Shown here: piece by piece, positions 1 through 6,279 of the stretch
Layout: each line of letters begins with the position of its first letter
Numbering within the stretch: the first letter of the stretch is position 1
Assembly (NCBI GenBank): GCA_017473705.1
Contig: JAFUJQ010000014.1
Span: forward strand, 26,403-90,402
Length of the DNA stretch: 64,000 nt
Source of the DNA: Bacteroidales bacterium
Lineage (GTDB): Bacteria; Bacteroidota; Bacteroidia; Bacteroidales; UBA932
Direction of reading: 5' to 3'
Made by a program: the position numbers and the translations under genes
Notes under the pieces: model-generated
Database searches by the model: none
What the model saw: the letters and a program-made list of their open reading frames with translations, nothing else
What the model was told of the DNA's origin: nothing

Positions 1-63
1 ACTCTGTGCTCCTGCAGATGCGGATATTGCAGCGAGACATACAAGAAGGATAAGTTTTCTCAT
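1..63 (-). CDS. N-terminus of an exported protein, cut by the window edge
   Basis: Reading leftward, an ATG at 63-61 opens a frame of 21 codons that stays open to base 1. It starts MRKLILLVCLAAISASAG and goes on AQS: a positive n-region, a hydrophobic core and a plausible signal peptidase I site after Ala-Gly-Ala. A perfect Bacteroidota -7 element on the same strand (98-91) lies about 28 bp before the start codon, which supports a real gene start. The mature protein is outside the window, so its function is unknown; it is a periplasmic, outer-membrane or secreted protein. It is divergent from the glutaminase gene. Confidence 0.72.
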   Translation of the reverse strand, partial: MRKLILLVCLAAISASAGAQS

Positions 64-90
64 ATCTGATGTTGTTTTATGGAAGTCGTA

Positions 91-118
91 CAAAGATAAG
101 TTTTTTTTGCTATATTTG
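91..118. promoter_or_regulatory. Divergent -7 promoter elements
   Basis: TATCTTTG on the minus strand (98-91) faces the exported-protein gene. TATATTTG on the plus strand (111-118) faces the glutaminase gene. Both match the Bacteroidota TAnnTTTG -7 consensus perfectly. A TTG for the minus-strand promoter lies at 123-121, with a 22-bp spacer; no good -33 element was found for the plus-strand promoter. Transcription starts were not measured. Confidence 0.6.
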
Positions 119-142
119 TTCAACTGAAAACAATCTTTATAT

Positions 143-1054
143 ATGGACTATCAGAAGATTCTGGAAGATATCTACCAGGAGATCCTTCCTTACGCCAAAG
201 AAGGAAAACAGGCCGATTACATAACGGCATTAGCGAAAGTAGATCCAGACCAGTTCGGCATATGCCTCGAAACAGTGGAGGGCGAGGTGTATGAGTATAT
301 GCAGGCTGGTACGAGGTTTTCCATTCAGAGTATAACCAAGGTGTTTGCGCTCGCCATGTGCCTGTCCATCAAGGGAGAAAGCCTATGGAAAAGAGTCGGT
401 AAAGAGCCTTCGGGCACGGCATTCAATTCTCTTGTCCAGCTTGAGATTGAGAAAGGTCTTCCACGAAATCCGTTCATCAATGCCGGAGCAATAGTTCTGG
501 CGGACATATTGCTTACGGAATTGGAAAATCCTGAAGAAGAGTTCCTTGCATTCATCCGTGCGCTATGCGGGAATGATACAGTAGATTATAATATGGAAGT
601 GGCTGTGTCCGAGCGTGAGACCGGCTATCTGAATGCAGCCATAGCCAATCTTTTGAAATATCACGGCGCCATAGAGAATGATATAGAACATGTTCTGATG
701 TTCTACTTCAAGATGTGTTCAGTGGAGATGAACTGTCGTGAACTCGCAAAGGCGTTCAAGGCATTCACAAATTATAGTCCATTCGAATATGCCGGCTATA
801 AGTTGAGCCGTTCAAGGATCAAGAGGCTCAACGCAGTCATGCAGACCTGCGGCTTTTACGACGAGGCAGGCGAATTCTCATACCTTGTGGGTCTTCCTGG
901 AAAGAGTGGAGTAGGAGGCGGAATCATAGCGGTATGCCCGCTCAGGTACTCTGTGGCTGTATGGAGTCCGAGGCTCAACCCGAAAGGCAACTCTGTAATG
1001 GGCATGAAAGCCCTTGAACTTTTGACAACCTACACAGAAGAATCAATCTTTTAA
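143..1054 (+). CDS. glsA: Glutaminase
   Basis: Hydrolyses L-glutamine to glutamate and ammonia in the cytoplasm. The 303-aa length is normal for the bacterial glutaminase family of the beta-lactamase-like fold. The nucleophile motif Ser-Ile-Thr-Lys is at residues 63-66 (SIQSITKVF context), and the conserved NPFINAGAI (about 107-115) and GKSGVGGGI (about 255) blocks are present. The ATG at 143 follows a perfect -7 element at 111-118. It is a single-gene unit: the next 540 bp contain no gene on this strand. In enterobacteria such glutaminases contribute to acid resistance, but nothing here shows that role. Confidence 0.93.
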   Translation: MDYQKILEDIYQEILPYAKEGKQADYITALAKVDPDQFGICLETVEGEVYEYMQAGTRFSIQSITKVFALAMCLSIKGESLWKRVGKEPSGTAFNSLVQLEIEKGLPRNPFINAGAIVLADILLTELENPEEEFLAFIRALCGNDTVDYNMEVAVSERETGYLNAAIANLLKYHGAIENDIEHVLMFYFKMCSVEMNCRELAKAFKAFTNYSPFEYAGYKLSRSRIKRLNAVMQTCGFYDEAGEFSYLVGLPGKSGVGGGIIAVCPLRYSVAVWSPRLNPKGNSVMGMKALELLTTYTEESIF

Positions 1055-1119
1055 TATGCGTCAGCATATCGGGGGTTAAAAAGACGTAAGTCTCGTTTTT
1101 TTTGCACCAACGGGTGCAA
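1054..1119. repeat. Hairpin-bearing direct repeat, copy 1
   Basis: A 66-bp unit that begins on the last base of the glutaminase stop codon. It holds three small perfect inverted repeats: 1054-1069 (6-bp stem, loop GTCA), 1082-1093 (4-bp stem, loop GTAA) and 1102-1119 (7-bp stem, loop AACG). It is repeated at 1173-1237 with one single-base length difference (TT versus T after the run of five G). Confidence 0.9.
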
Positions 1120-1124
1120 GCAAA

Positions 1125-1172
1125 GTCGGTTCACCGACCGGCCCGGGCAGGGCCGAGATACCCCTCGGGGTG
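1125..1172. repeat. Cluster of three unique hairpins between the repeat copies
   Basis: Three further inverted repeats stand almost end to end: 1125-1138 (GTCGGT/ACCGAC), 1139-1155 (6-bp GC stem, 5-nt loop) and 1160-1171 (ACCCC/GGGGT). With the flanking copies they make a continuous chain of short hairpins. The segment is much richer in GC than the DNA around it. Confidence 0.85.
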
Positions 1173-1250
1173 ATATGCGTCAGCATATCGGGGGTAAAAA
1201 GACGTAAGTCTCGTTTTTTTTGCACCAACGGGTGCAAAAAAAATGAGACT
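1173..1250. repeat. Hairpin-bearing direct repeat, copy 2, extended into a long stem
   Basis: The 65-bp second copy spans 1173-1237. Here the first hairpin gains a pair (GATATGC/GCATATC from 1172). The third becomes the core of a long stem at 1207-1250: AGTCTC, a G opposite T, eight T, GCACC, loop AACG, then the exact complement. The one mismatch would be a G-U pair in plus-strand RNA but A-C in minus-strand RNA. Confidence 0.88.
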
Positions 1251-1359
1251 TCGCCGCTCTCGCGGGGACGCCTCATACTAACCACATAATTAATAACACT
1301 AAAACTAATAACCAATAAGTTGTGAGAGTTTCAGAACAACTCTCTGATCAACTCGAATG

Positions 1360-1389
1360 CAAAGGTACTGCTTTTTTTTGCTTCTGCAA
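1360..1389 (-). promoter_or_regulatory. Strong leftward promoter facing the hairpin mosaic
   Basis: On the minus strand: TTG at 1389-1387, a 19-bp spacer, then TACCTTTG at 1367-1360. This is a full match to the Bacteroidota sigma-ABfr type promoter (TTG, about 19 bp, TAnnTTTG). No protein gene follows it before the glutaminase stop. The rest of this non-coding stretch (1390-1594) is AT-rich and shows nothing else clear. Confidence 0.6.
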
Positions 1390-1594
1390 TATCTGTTCCA
1401 GAGCAATCCGACGAACGGTAAAATTTGCTTTATGAACAATTTTGGGTTGAAGTGATAAACCGTAAGTTTGAGTAGTCGTATTTTTGCAAACCTTAAATTT
1501 AGCTACTGTGATTCTAATACTTTGTGTTATTGTTGGGTTGAAATTTTACAAATCTTAACATTGGAAGTTTTGCGACGAATTGAAACGGGTGTTT

Positions 1595-2254
1595 TTAGAA
1601 ATCAGCGATGTCATGCCCGTCTGCAAACCATTTGCCTATGATTTCCACGTACTTAAGGTTGTGCATGTCAGTTCCATAGAAAGTCACGACTCCTTCATCT
1701 ACAAGACTTTGGGCTCTATGCTGCGCTTCTAGTCCGTACAGTCCTGCAAGTGATCCGTAGTTGCATTGTAAGACAGCTCCGGCGTCAAGGTATCTCAGGA
1801 GCTCGTCATGTGACAGATAGAAATATCTCTCAGGATGGGGGAGAATCGGTATGAGTCCCATTGACCTTACCTTCCTGAACTCTTCGACAGGTTTTATGTC
1901 GCCCATTTCGGAAGGCTTGGATATTGGAAGTTCTGTGAGGATGTATCTGTCTTCTATCGGCATTATCCAATCCTTTTCAAGGACTTCCGGCCATGTTTCG
2001 GGAACGAGTCTGTACTCTGCCGACATGGAAATCTCCATAGCAATGTCATTCTCGTATAATGCCTCCTGGAGTGCCGCAAAGGCCGGTCTTATTGTCTCTG
2101 GCTTGTTCCTGTACAATGCGTTGATATGCGGAGTGCATGTGACTCTCTCAAATCCCCAGCTTTTCATGGCAGAGGATAACTCAACAGCATTGGCAAGGTC
2201 TGTCGCTCCATCGTCCAGTCCCGGAAGTATGTGGCTGTGAAAATCAAGCTTCAT
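1595..2254 (-). CDS. CpsB/YwqE-type PHP phosphotyrosine phosphatase
   Basis: Predicted metal-dependent protein-tyrosine phosphatase of the PHP fold, the family that dephosphorylates bacterial tyrosine kinases controlling capsule or exopolysaccharide export. The 219-aa protein is slightly short for the family. Metal-ligand motifs are visible: DFHSHILPGLDDG at 4-16, TPHI near 41, HPER near 140 and GTDMHN near 195. Its ATG overlaps the maf stop by one base (TAATG), so the two are probably translationally coupled. No Wzc-like kinase or capsule gene lies in the window, so its partner is unknown here. Very probable family call; substrate inferred. Confidence 0.85.
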   Translation of the reverse strand: MKLDFHSHILPGLDDGATDLANAVELSSAMKSWGFERVTCTPHINALYRNKPETIRPAFAALQEALYENDIAMEISMSAEYRLVPETWPEVLEKDWIMPIEDRYILTELPISKPSEMGDIKPVEEFRKVRSMGLIPILPHPERYFYLSHDELLRYLDAGAVLQCNYGSLAGLYGLEAQHRAQSLVDEGVVTFYGTDMHNLKYVEIIGKWFADGHDIADF

Positions 2255-2835
2255 TATCCAATGAAATTGAGAAGTTCTTTATATATAAGGTGTACCGGGA
2301 GTCCCATGATGGTGAAATATGAGCCTTCAATGCGGCCGATACCGGCATAGCCGATCCATTCCTGGATGCCATATGCTCCGGCTTTGTCAAACGGCTTGTA
2401 ATGATCTACATAGTACTCTATCTCTTTGTCAGTCAGTACCTTGAAATATACAATAGCGGTGTCGCTCGTGGTGATGCAGCGGTTGCGGTCTCTGAGAGTT
2501 ATCGCAGTGATCACCTTATGCTCGCGGCCAGACAGGCAGCGAAGCATGTCGATTGCCTCCTCGCGCGAATGCGGCTTGCCCATGACGCGCTCCCCGCAAA
2601 GAACCAGCGTATCTGACGTGATCAGTATCTCATTGGCTTCCAATTTTCTATGGAATCCGTATGACTTGCCTTCCGACAGCACTTCCGGTATGCATTCGTG
2701 CGGTGTTGCAGGGTCATATATCTCCTCGAATGTGTTACCTGTATCTACGGTAAACTCAATATCCAATCCGCCCAGAAGTTCTTTCCTGCGGGGCGAATTG
2801 CTTCCAAGTATTATCTTCTTTCCTTTAGTGTCCAT
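2254..2835 (-). CDS. maf: Maf-family nucleotide pyrophosphatase
   Basis: Hydrolyses non-canonical or pyrimidine nucleoside triphosphates to monophosphates (the dTTP/UTP pyrophosphatase branch YhdE is the likeliest) and has been linked to septum control. The 193-aa length is usual. The N-terminal SNSPRR motif (about 12-17), TSDTLV (about 73-78) and KPFDKAGAYGIQE (about 146-158) define the family. First gene of a two-gene unit with the PHP phosphatase. A TAATTTTG -7 element lies at 2862-2855, about 20 bp before the start and inside the terminator hairpin of the upstream gene. Confidence 0.93.
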   Translation of the reverse strand: MDTKGKKIILGSNSPRRKELLGGLDIEFTVDTGNTFEEIYDPATPHECIPEVLSEGKSYGFHRKLEANEILITSDTLVLCGERVMGKPHSREEAIDMLRCLSGREHKVITAITLRDRNRCITTSDTAIVYFKVLTDKEIEYYVDHYKPFDKAGAYGIQEWIGYAGIGRIEGSYFTIMGLPVHLIYKELLNFIG

Positions 2836-2846
2836 TATAATAGAAA

Positions 2847-2881
2847 TCAGGCTGCAAAATTACTAAAAATTTGCAGCCTGA
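2847..2881 (-). terminator. 12-bp-stem hairpin with an embedded -7 element
   Basis: TCAGGCTGCAAA (2847-2858) and its exact complement (2870-2881) enclose an 11-nt AT-rich loop, directly after the aldehyde dehydrogenase stop. In the leftward direction only a short T-rich run follows. The loop and left arm contain CAAAATTA (2855-2862), which reads TAATTTTG on the minus strand and probably drives maf. Confidence 0.6.
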
Positions 2882-2898
2882 AAGGTGTGTTCGGGTAA

Positions 2899-4290
2899 TT
2901 ATAAGATTTTCTTGACCAGTGGGAACATCTTGTATGGCATGTATCGGAACGGGAGGTCAATCCAGGTGCCTGTCGAGACTATCGTTCTTGTGTGGCTGAA
3001 TGCTTCGAAGCTGTCCTTGTCATGATAGCGGCCCATGCCTGAGTTTCCGACTCCTCCGAACGGGGCATTTTCGTTGGCGATGTGCATGATCACGTCGTTG
3101 ACGCAGCCTCCTCCTGAGCTGGTCTTGTGGATGATCTCCCATCCGTCGGATTCCTTGCCGAAGTAGTAGAACGCGAGGGGTTTCTCCCTGCTTTTTACAA
3201 ATTCTATAACTTTGTCCTTGAATGACTTGCCGCTGTCATCTAAAGTGATGATTGGGAATATGGGGCCGAAGATTTCTTCAGTCATGAGAGGGGAGTCAAG
3301 CGGTACATTCTCAATGAGTGTCGGCTCAATGAATCTGGTGTCGGCATCGTGCCTTCCACCATATATTATGTCGCCATCTTTGAGGTATCCGGTCACTCTC
3401 TCGAATGCCTTGTCGTTGACCATTCTTACATAATGCCTGTCGGCCTTGATATCCTCTCCATGCAGATTCCTTACTTCCTCACCGAATGCCTTGACGAATG
3501 CTTCCTTGATATCCTTGTGGATAAGGATGTAATCCGGTGCTATGCAGGTCTGTCCGCTGTTCAGCGTCTTTCCCCATGCAAGACGCTTCGCAGTAACCTC
3601 GATATTCGCCGTCTTGTCTATTATGCATGGGCTCTTTCCTCCAAGTTCCAGAACGACTGGAGTCAGGTGCTTGGCCGCAGCCGCCATTACAGTTTTTGCC
3701 AGGGCCGGGCTTCCGGTGAAGAAAATGAGGTCCCAGCGCTGTTCAAGCAAGGTTGCGTTAACCTGCCTGTTTCCCTGTACGACAGCGACATATCTCTCCT
3801 CAAATGTTTCGTTGATCATCTCTTCGATGACCATTGAAACGGTCGGAACGTATGGAGAAGGCTTCAGCAGGGCCGTGCATCCGGACGAAATCGCTCCGAC
3901 GAGAGGGTTGAGCAGCAGTTGCACGGGATAGTTCCATGGTGAAATGATCAGTGAGCATCCCAGAGGCTCTTTCACAATGTAAGTTCGTGATGGAAAGAGT
4001 TTTATCGGTGTGCATACGCTTTTCTTGCGAGCCCACTTGGCTACCTTCTTGAGATGGCCCCTGATCTCTGCCTTGACTATGCTTATTTCAGTCAGGTATG
4101 CCTCTTCGTATGACTTGTGCAGGTCTGCCCAGAGCGCATCGGCGAGCTTGTCGTCCCATTTCTCAAGCGCGTCAAGCAGCTTCTTGAGCATCTGCTTGCG
4201 GAATGCAATATCAAGGGTAGCCCCGGTGTTGAAATATTCCTTCTGGGCAGCAGCTATGCTGACGATCCTTTCTGTAGAAGTGTTTTCCAT
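2899..4290 (-). CDS. NAD(P)-dependent aldehyde dehydrogenase, ALDH3-like
   Basis: Oxidises an aldehyde to its carboxylic acid. At 463 aa, without the longer N-terminus of classes 1/2, and with a hydrophobic C-terminal end rich in aromatic residues, it resembles class-3 (fatty/aromatic aldehyde) enzymes. Catalytic residues are visible: Asn120 in SPWNYP, Glu215 in LELGGK and Cys249 in GQTCIAPDY; the FTGS cofactor motif is near 191. The C-terminus could associate with membrane, as in fatty aldehyde dehydrogenases. A -7 element TATTTTTG lies at 4320-4313. An SDR gene lies 36 bp upstream on the same strand, so the two may act in sequence on a lipid alcohol/aldehyde; this is inference. Confidence 0.88.
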   Translation of the reverse strand: MENTSTERIVSIAAAQKEYFNTGATLDIAFRKQMLKKLLDALEKWDDKLADALWADLHKSYEEAYLTEISIVKAEIRGHLKKVAKWARKKSVCTPIKLFPSRTYIVKEPLGCSLIISPWNYPVQLLLNPLVGAISSGCTALLKPSPYVPTVSMVIEEMINETFEERYVAVVQGNRQVNATLLEQRWDLIFFTGSPALAKTVMAAAAKHLTPVVLELGGKSPCIIDKTANIEVTAKRLAWGKTLNSGQTCIAPDYILIHKDIKEAFVKAFGEEVRNLHGEDIKADRHYVRMVNDKAFERVTGYLKDGDIIYGGRHDADTRFIEPTLIENVPLDSPLMTEEIFGPIFPIITLDDSGKSFKDKVIEFVKSREKPLAFYYFGKESDGWEIIHKTSSGGGCVNDVIMHIANENAPFGGVGNSGMGRYHDKDSFEAFSHTRTIVSTGTWIDLPFRYMPYKMFPLVKKIL

Positions 4291-4326
4291 CTTGTCCTGT
4301 GTTTATGAACTCCAAAAATACAAAAA

Positions 4327-5163
4327 TTATGCGGATTCCTTTGTGCTTTTTCTTCCTGTAAACTGGTCCATCGCGTGATAGATCCCTAAAACCTTTCCGA
4401 AGAAGAAGTCGAAAACGCAGGTGGGGAGGATTGCCTGCCAGAATCTGATGAAATGGAAGCCGAACGGAATGCCCTTGAACGCCTTGTTCTTTTCTATCGC
4501 CCTGATGACCCTCTTGGCGACGTAATCTGGCTTAAGTATCGGGATTATACGGGATTTGACACCGTCAAACATGCCGGTATCAATATAGTATGGAGCGACA
4601 GTCGTGAAATGAACGTCGCTATTCATCTCCTGAAGCTCGATCCTTACGGAGTCAGACCATCCGATCACGCCCCATTTGCTTGCTGCGTACACTGACATCT
4701 TCGGATTGGAGAGCATTCCTCCGGCCGAGGCTATGGTGCATACGTGTCCTCTATTGCGCTTCAGCATGTCAGGAAGCATTGCACGAGCTACGAACATGGG
4801 GGCTATCGTGTTGATGTTCATTGTCTTTATGATCTCCTCGTGGGTCTGCTGGTCGAATGTCTTGTTGCTTGTGATGATGCCTGCGCAGTTTATGAGGATG
4901 TCTATCTCTCCGCAGTCTTCGACAGTCTTCCTGTACGCGATGTTGACAATCTCATTGTTTGATACGTCCACCACATACCCTTTGACTTTCCCATATTTGC
5001 CGAGTTCCTTGCGGGTCGCTTCGATACCGACAAGATTGATATCCCATATGATGAAGCATTTTGCTCCTTTTTCCAGAGCCATGCGGCCCATGATCTTGCC
5101 GATTCCGGACGCTCCTCCGGTAATCAGCACGTTTGCGTTCTCAAATTTCATAACCACTTTCAT
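4327..5163 (-). CDS. Short-chain dehydrogenase/reductase, SDR16C/retinol-dehydrogenase-like
   Basis: NAD(P)(H)-dependent oxidoreductase with TGGASGIG near the N-terminus, the NCAG motif and the catalytic Ser...YAASK (Tyr-x-x-x-Lys). The C-terminal part (GFHFIRFWQAILP and after) is hydrophobic and aromatic, as in membrane-associated lipid SDRs. A longer TTG start at 5178 would sit inside the -7 element (5183-5176), so the ATG at 5163 or the one at 5151 is the likely start. Paired with the ALDH. Possible roles: long-chain alcohol oxidation, or reduction of a keto-sphingoid/keto-capnine intermediate, since the genome encodes cysteate synthase. Substrate not determinable here. Confidence 0.85.
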   Translation of the reverse strand: MKVVMKFENANVLITGGASGIGKIMGRMALEKGAKCFIIWDINLVGIEATRKELGKYGKVKGYVVDVSNNEIVNIAYRKTVEDCGEIDILINCAGIITSNKTFDQQTHEEIIKTMNINTIAPMFVARAMLPDMLKRNRGHVCTIASAGGMLSNPKMSVYAASKWGVIGWSDSVRIELQEMNSDVHFTTVAPYYIDTGMFDGVKSRIIPILKPDYVAKRVIRAIEKNKAFKGIPFGFHFIRFWQAILPTCVFDFFFGKVLGIYHAMDQFTGRKSTKESA

Positions 5164-5175
5164 TTTTTGCGGCAA

Positions 5176-5207
5176 CAAAGATATTTCAATAAAAATGCCG
5201 TCTGCAA
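5176..5207 (-). promoter_or_regulatory. Promoter of the SDR gene
   Basis: Minus strand: TTG at 5207-5205, 21-bp spacer, TATCTTTG at 5183-5176. It decides the SDR start, because the upstream TTG codon lies within the -7 element. The -33 part overlaps the terminator of the preceding kdsC unit. Confidence 0.65.
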
Positions 5208-5220
5208 TCTGCAGACGGCA
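5191..5220 (-). terminator. Intrinsic terminator after kdsC
   Basis: An 11-bp perfect stem (TGCCGTCTGCA at 5196-5206, complement at 5210-5220) with a 3-nt loop. In the leftward direction it is followed by five T (5195-5191): a textbook intrinsic terminator for the DUF3467-kdsC unit. Confidence 0.85.
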
Positions 5221-5296
5221 ATGCCGTAAAATGCTCCGATTCGTTGTAAATCACATGAATCTGTGGTGAATCTCCTCGGAACTGTGGTGAAATTTC

Positions 5297-5824
5297 CTAA
5301 AATTTGCTCTTGTAGTCCTCTACGTCGAGCTCCCATTTGCCCTGAAGTATCATGACCATCTCGAGCGCTTCTCTGACAAATCCCTTTCCGCCAGGGCGCG
5401 GGCTGATGTAGTCTGCGATGGCCTTGACTTCTTCAACGGCATCGCATGGGCATGCGCCGCAGCCGCATGCAACCATTACCGGAATGTCCGGGAGGTCGTC
5501 TCCGAAGTACATCACTTCGTCAGCGGTGAGGGAGTATTTGTTGCAGAAATGCTCGAAATCCTCGATTTTGGCCCTGCTTCCAAGGTAGATGTTCTCCTCA
5601 GGGACGGCGCAGGTGCGGAATCTCTTTCTGATGCTTTCTGATACGCCTCCCGTGATTACTCCGACAGGGTAGCCCTTCATATAGGCCATTCTCAATCCGA
5701 ATGAATCCTTGGAGTCGAAGACGCGGAAAAGGTCGCCGTCGGCTGTCGCAAGAATGCCTCCGTCGGTGAACACTCCGTCTACATCAAAGACAAATGCTTT
5801 GATTTTCTTAAGTCTTTCTTCCAT
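5297..5824 (-). CDS. kdsC: 3-deoxy-D-manno-octulosonate-8-phosphate phosphatase
   Basis: HAD-family phosphatase that releases Kdo from Kdo-8-phosphate in lipopolysaccharide inner-core synthesis. The 175-aa, cap-less form is typical. The nucleophile motif DVDGVFTDG (Asp14, Asp16), ITGG (motif II, about 58), GDDLPD (motif IV, about 108) and the family-specific PGGKGFVREALE at the C-terminus (about 144-155) are all present. It lies 6 bp after the DUF3467 gene and is followed by a strong terminator. It indicates a Gram-negative cell with Kdo-containing lipid A. Confidence 0.92.
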   Translation of the reverse strand: MEERLKKIKAFVFDVDGVFTDGGILATADGDLFRVFDSKDSFGLRMAYMKGYPVGVITGGVSESIRKRFRTCAVPEENIYLGSRAKIEDFEHFCNKYSLTADEVMYFGDDLPDIPVMVACGCGACPCDAVEEVKAIADYISPRPGGKGFVREALEMVMILQGKWELDVEDYKSKF

Positions 5825-5830
5825 AGTGTC

Positions 5831-6139
5831 TTATGACTTGGCACCTCCACCAATGCCTCCCATAGGGAAAGTCGGCTTTGGCTCAGTTCCGAGAGCTATC
5901 GGACCGTGCTGGCTTTCGTATTTGTTGATGTTGTCCTGGAGTGCGAGGTAAAGCCTCTTTGCGTGCTCCGGATTCATGATGATCCTGTTGTGAACTTCGG
6001 GCTTTGGAAGGCCTGGAAGCATTGATGCGAAGTCGAGGATGAATTCGCTGCGTGAGTGTGTGATGATTGCAAGGTTTGAGTATGAACCCTTTGCCACATC
6101 CTGCTTCAGCTCGATGCTGAAATCCTTTTCGTTTGCCAT
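5831..6139 (-). CDS. DUF3467 family small protein
   Basis: A 102-aa soluble protein of the DUF3467 family, common in Bacteroidota. Typical features: the central SEFILDFASMLPG block and a NPEHAKRLYLALQDNI helix, then a Gly-rich C-terminal tail (GGIGGGAKS). The family has no established biochemical role that I can state. It forms an operon with kdsC (6-bp gap). A -7 element TAACTTTG lies at 6188-6181 on its strand, giving a leader of about 35 nt. Confidence 0.85.
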   Translation of the reverse strand: MANEKDFSIELKQDVAKGSYSNLAIITHSRSEFILDFASMLPGLPKPEVHNRIIMNPEHAKRLYLALQDNINKYESQHGPIALGTEPKPTFPMGGIGGGAKS

Positions 6140-6180
6140 AAATCTATCTTTTTCTGTTGTTGACTAGTTCCTGAATAGTG

Positions 6181-6209
6181 CAAAGTTAGTGATTTTTTTA
6201 GTATCTTTG
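6181..6209. promoter_or_regulatory. Divergent promoters for DUF3467-kdsC and valS
   Basis: TAACTTTG on the minus strand at 6188-6181 and TATCTTTG on the plus strand at 6202-6209, only 13 bp apart. The valS leader that follows is about 65-70 nt and AT-rich. No convincing -33 TTG element is seen for either. Confidence 0.55.
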
Positions 6210-6279
6210 CGTGATTATGCGCTCATTATATGAGTGTGTGATCTAATGATATGATTAATAATTAATTGTAAATCAATAT

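Larger units (their letters stand above)
1055..1353 (-). ncRNA. Candidate structured non-coding RNA from the hairpin mosaic
   Basis: A promoter at 1389-1360 points leftward into the hairpin chain, and no convincing protein gene lies in the 300 bp it would transcribe. The predicted RNA would start near 1353, carry a 7-bp-stem hairpin (1324-1344), an AT-rich leader, then the hairpin mosaic, ending near the glutaminase stop. The opposite orientation, as the structured 3' end of the glutaminase mRNA, is also possible. Two unpaired positions in the minus RNA (1213/1244 and 1159/1172) would be G-U pairs in plus RNA, which favours that reading. Expression is inference only. Confidence 0.35.

Noticed and set aside
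1076-1276. 66-codon open frame on the minus strand through the hairpin mosaic
   Set aside because: It reads the two copies of the 66-bp repeat in different frames and simply follows the palindromes, so it is unlikely to be a selected protein. It was kept only as part of the RNA candidate.
1324-1344. Sequence resembling a CRISPR repeat (GTTGTGAGAGTTTCAG...)
   Set aside because: Only one copy, no spacers and no cas genes; it is a simple 7-bp inverted repeat.
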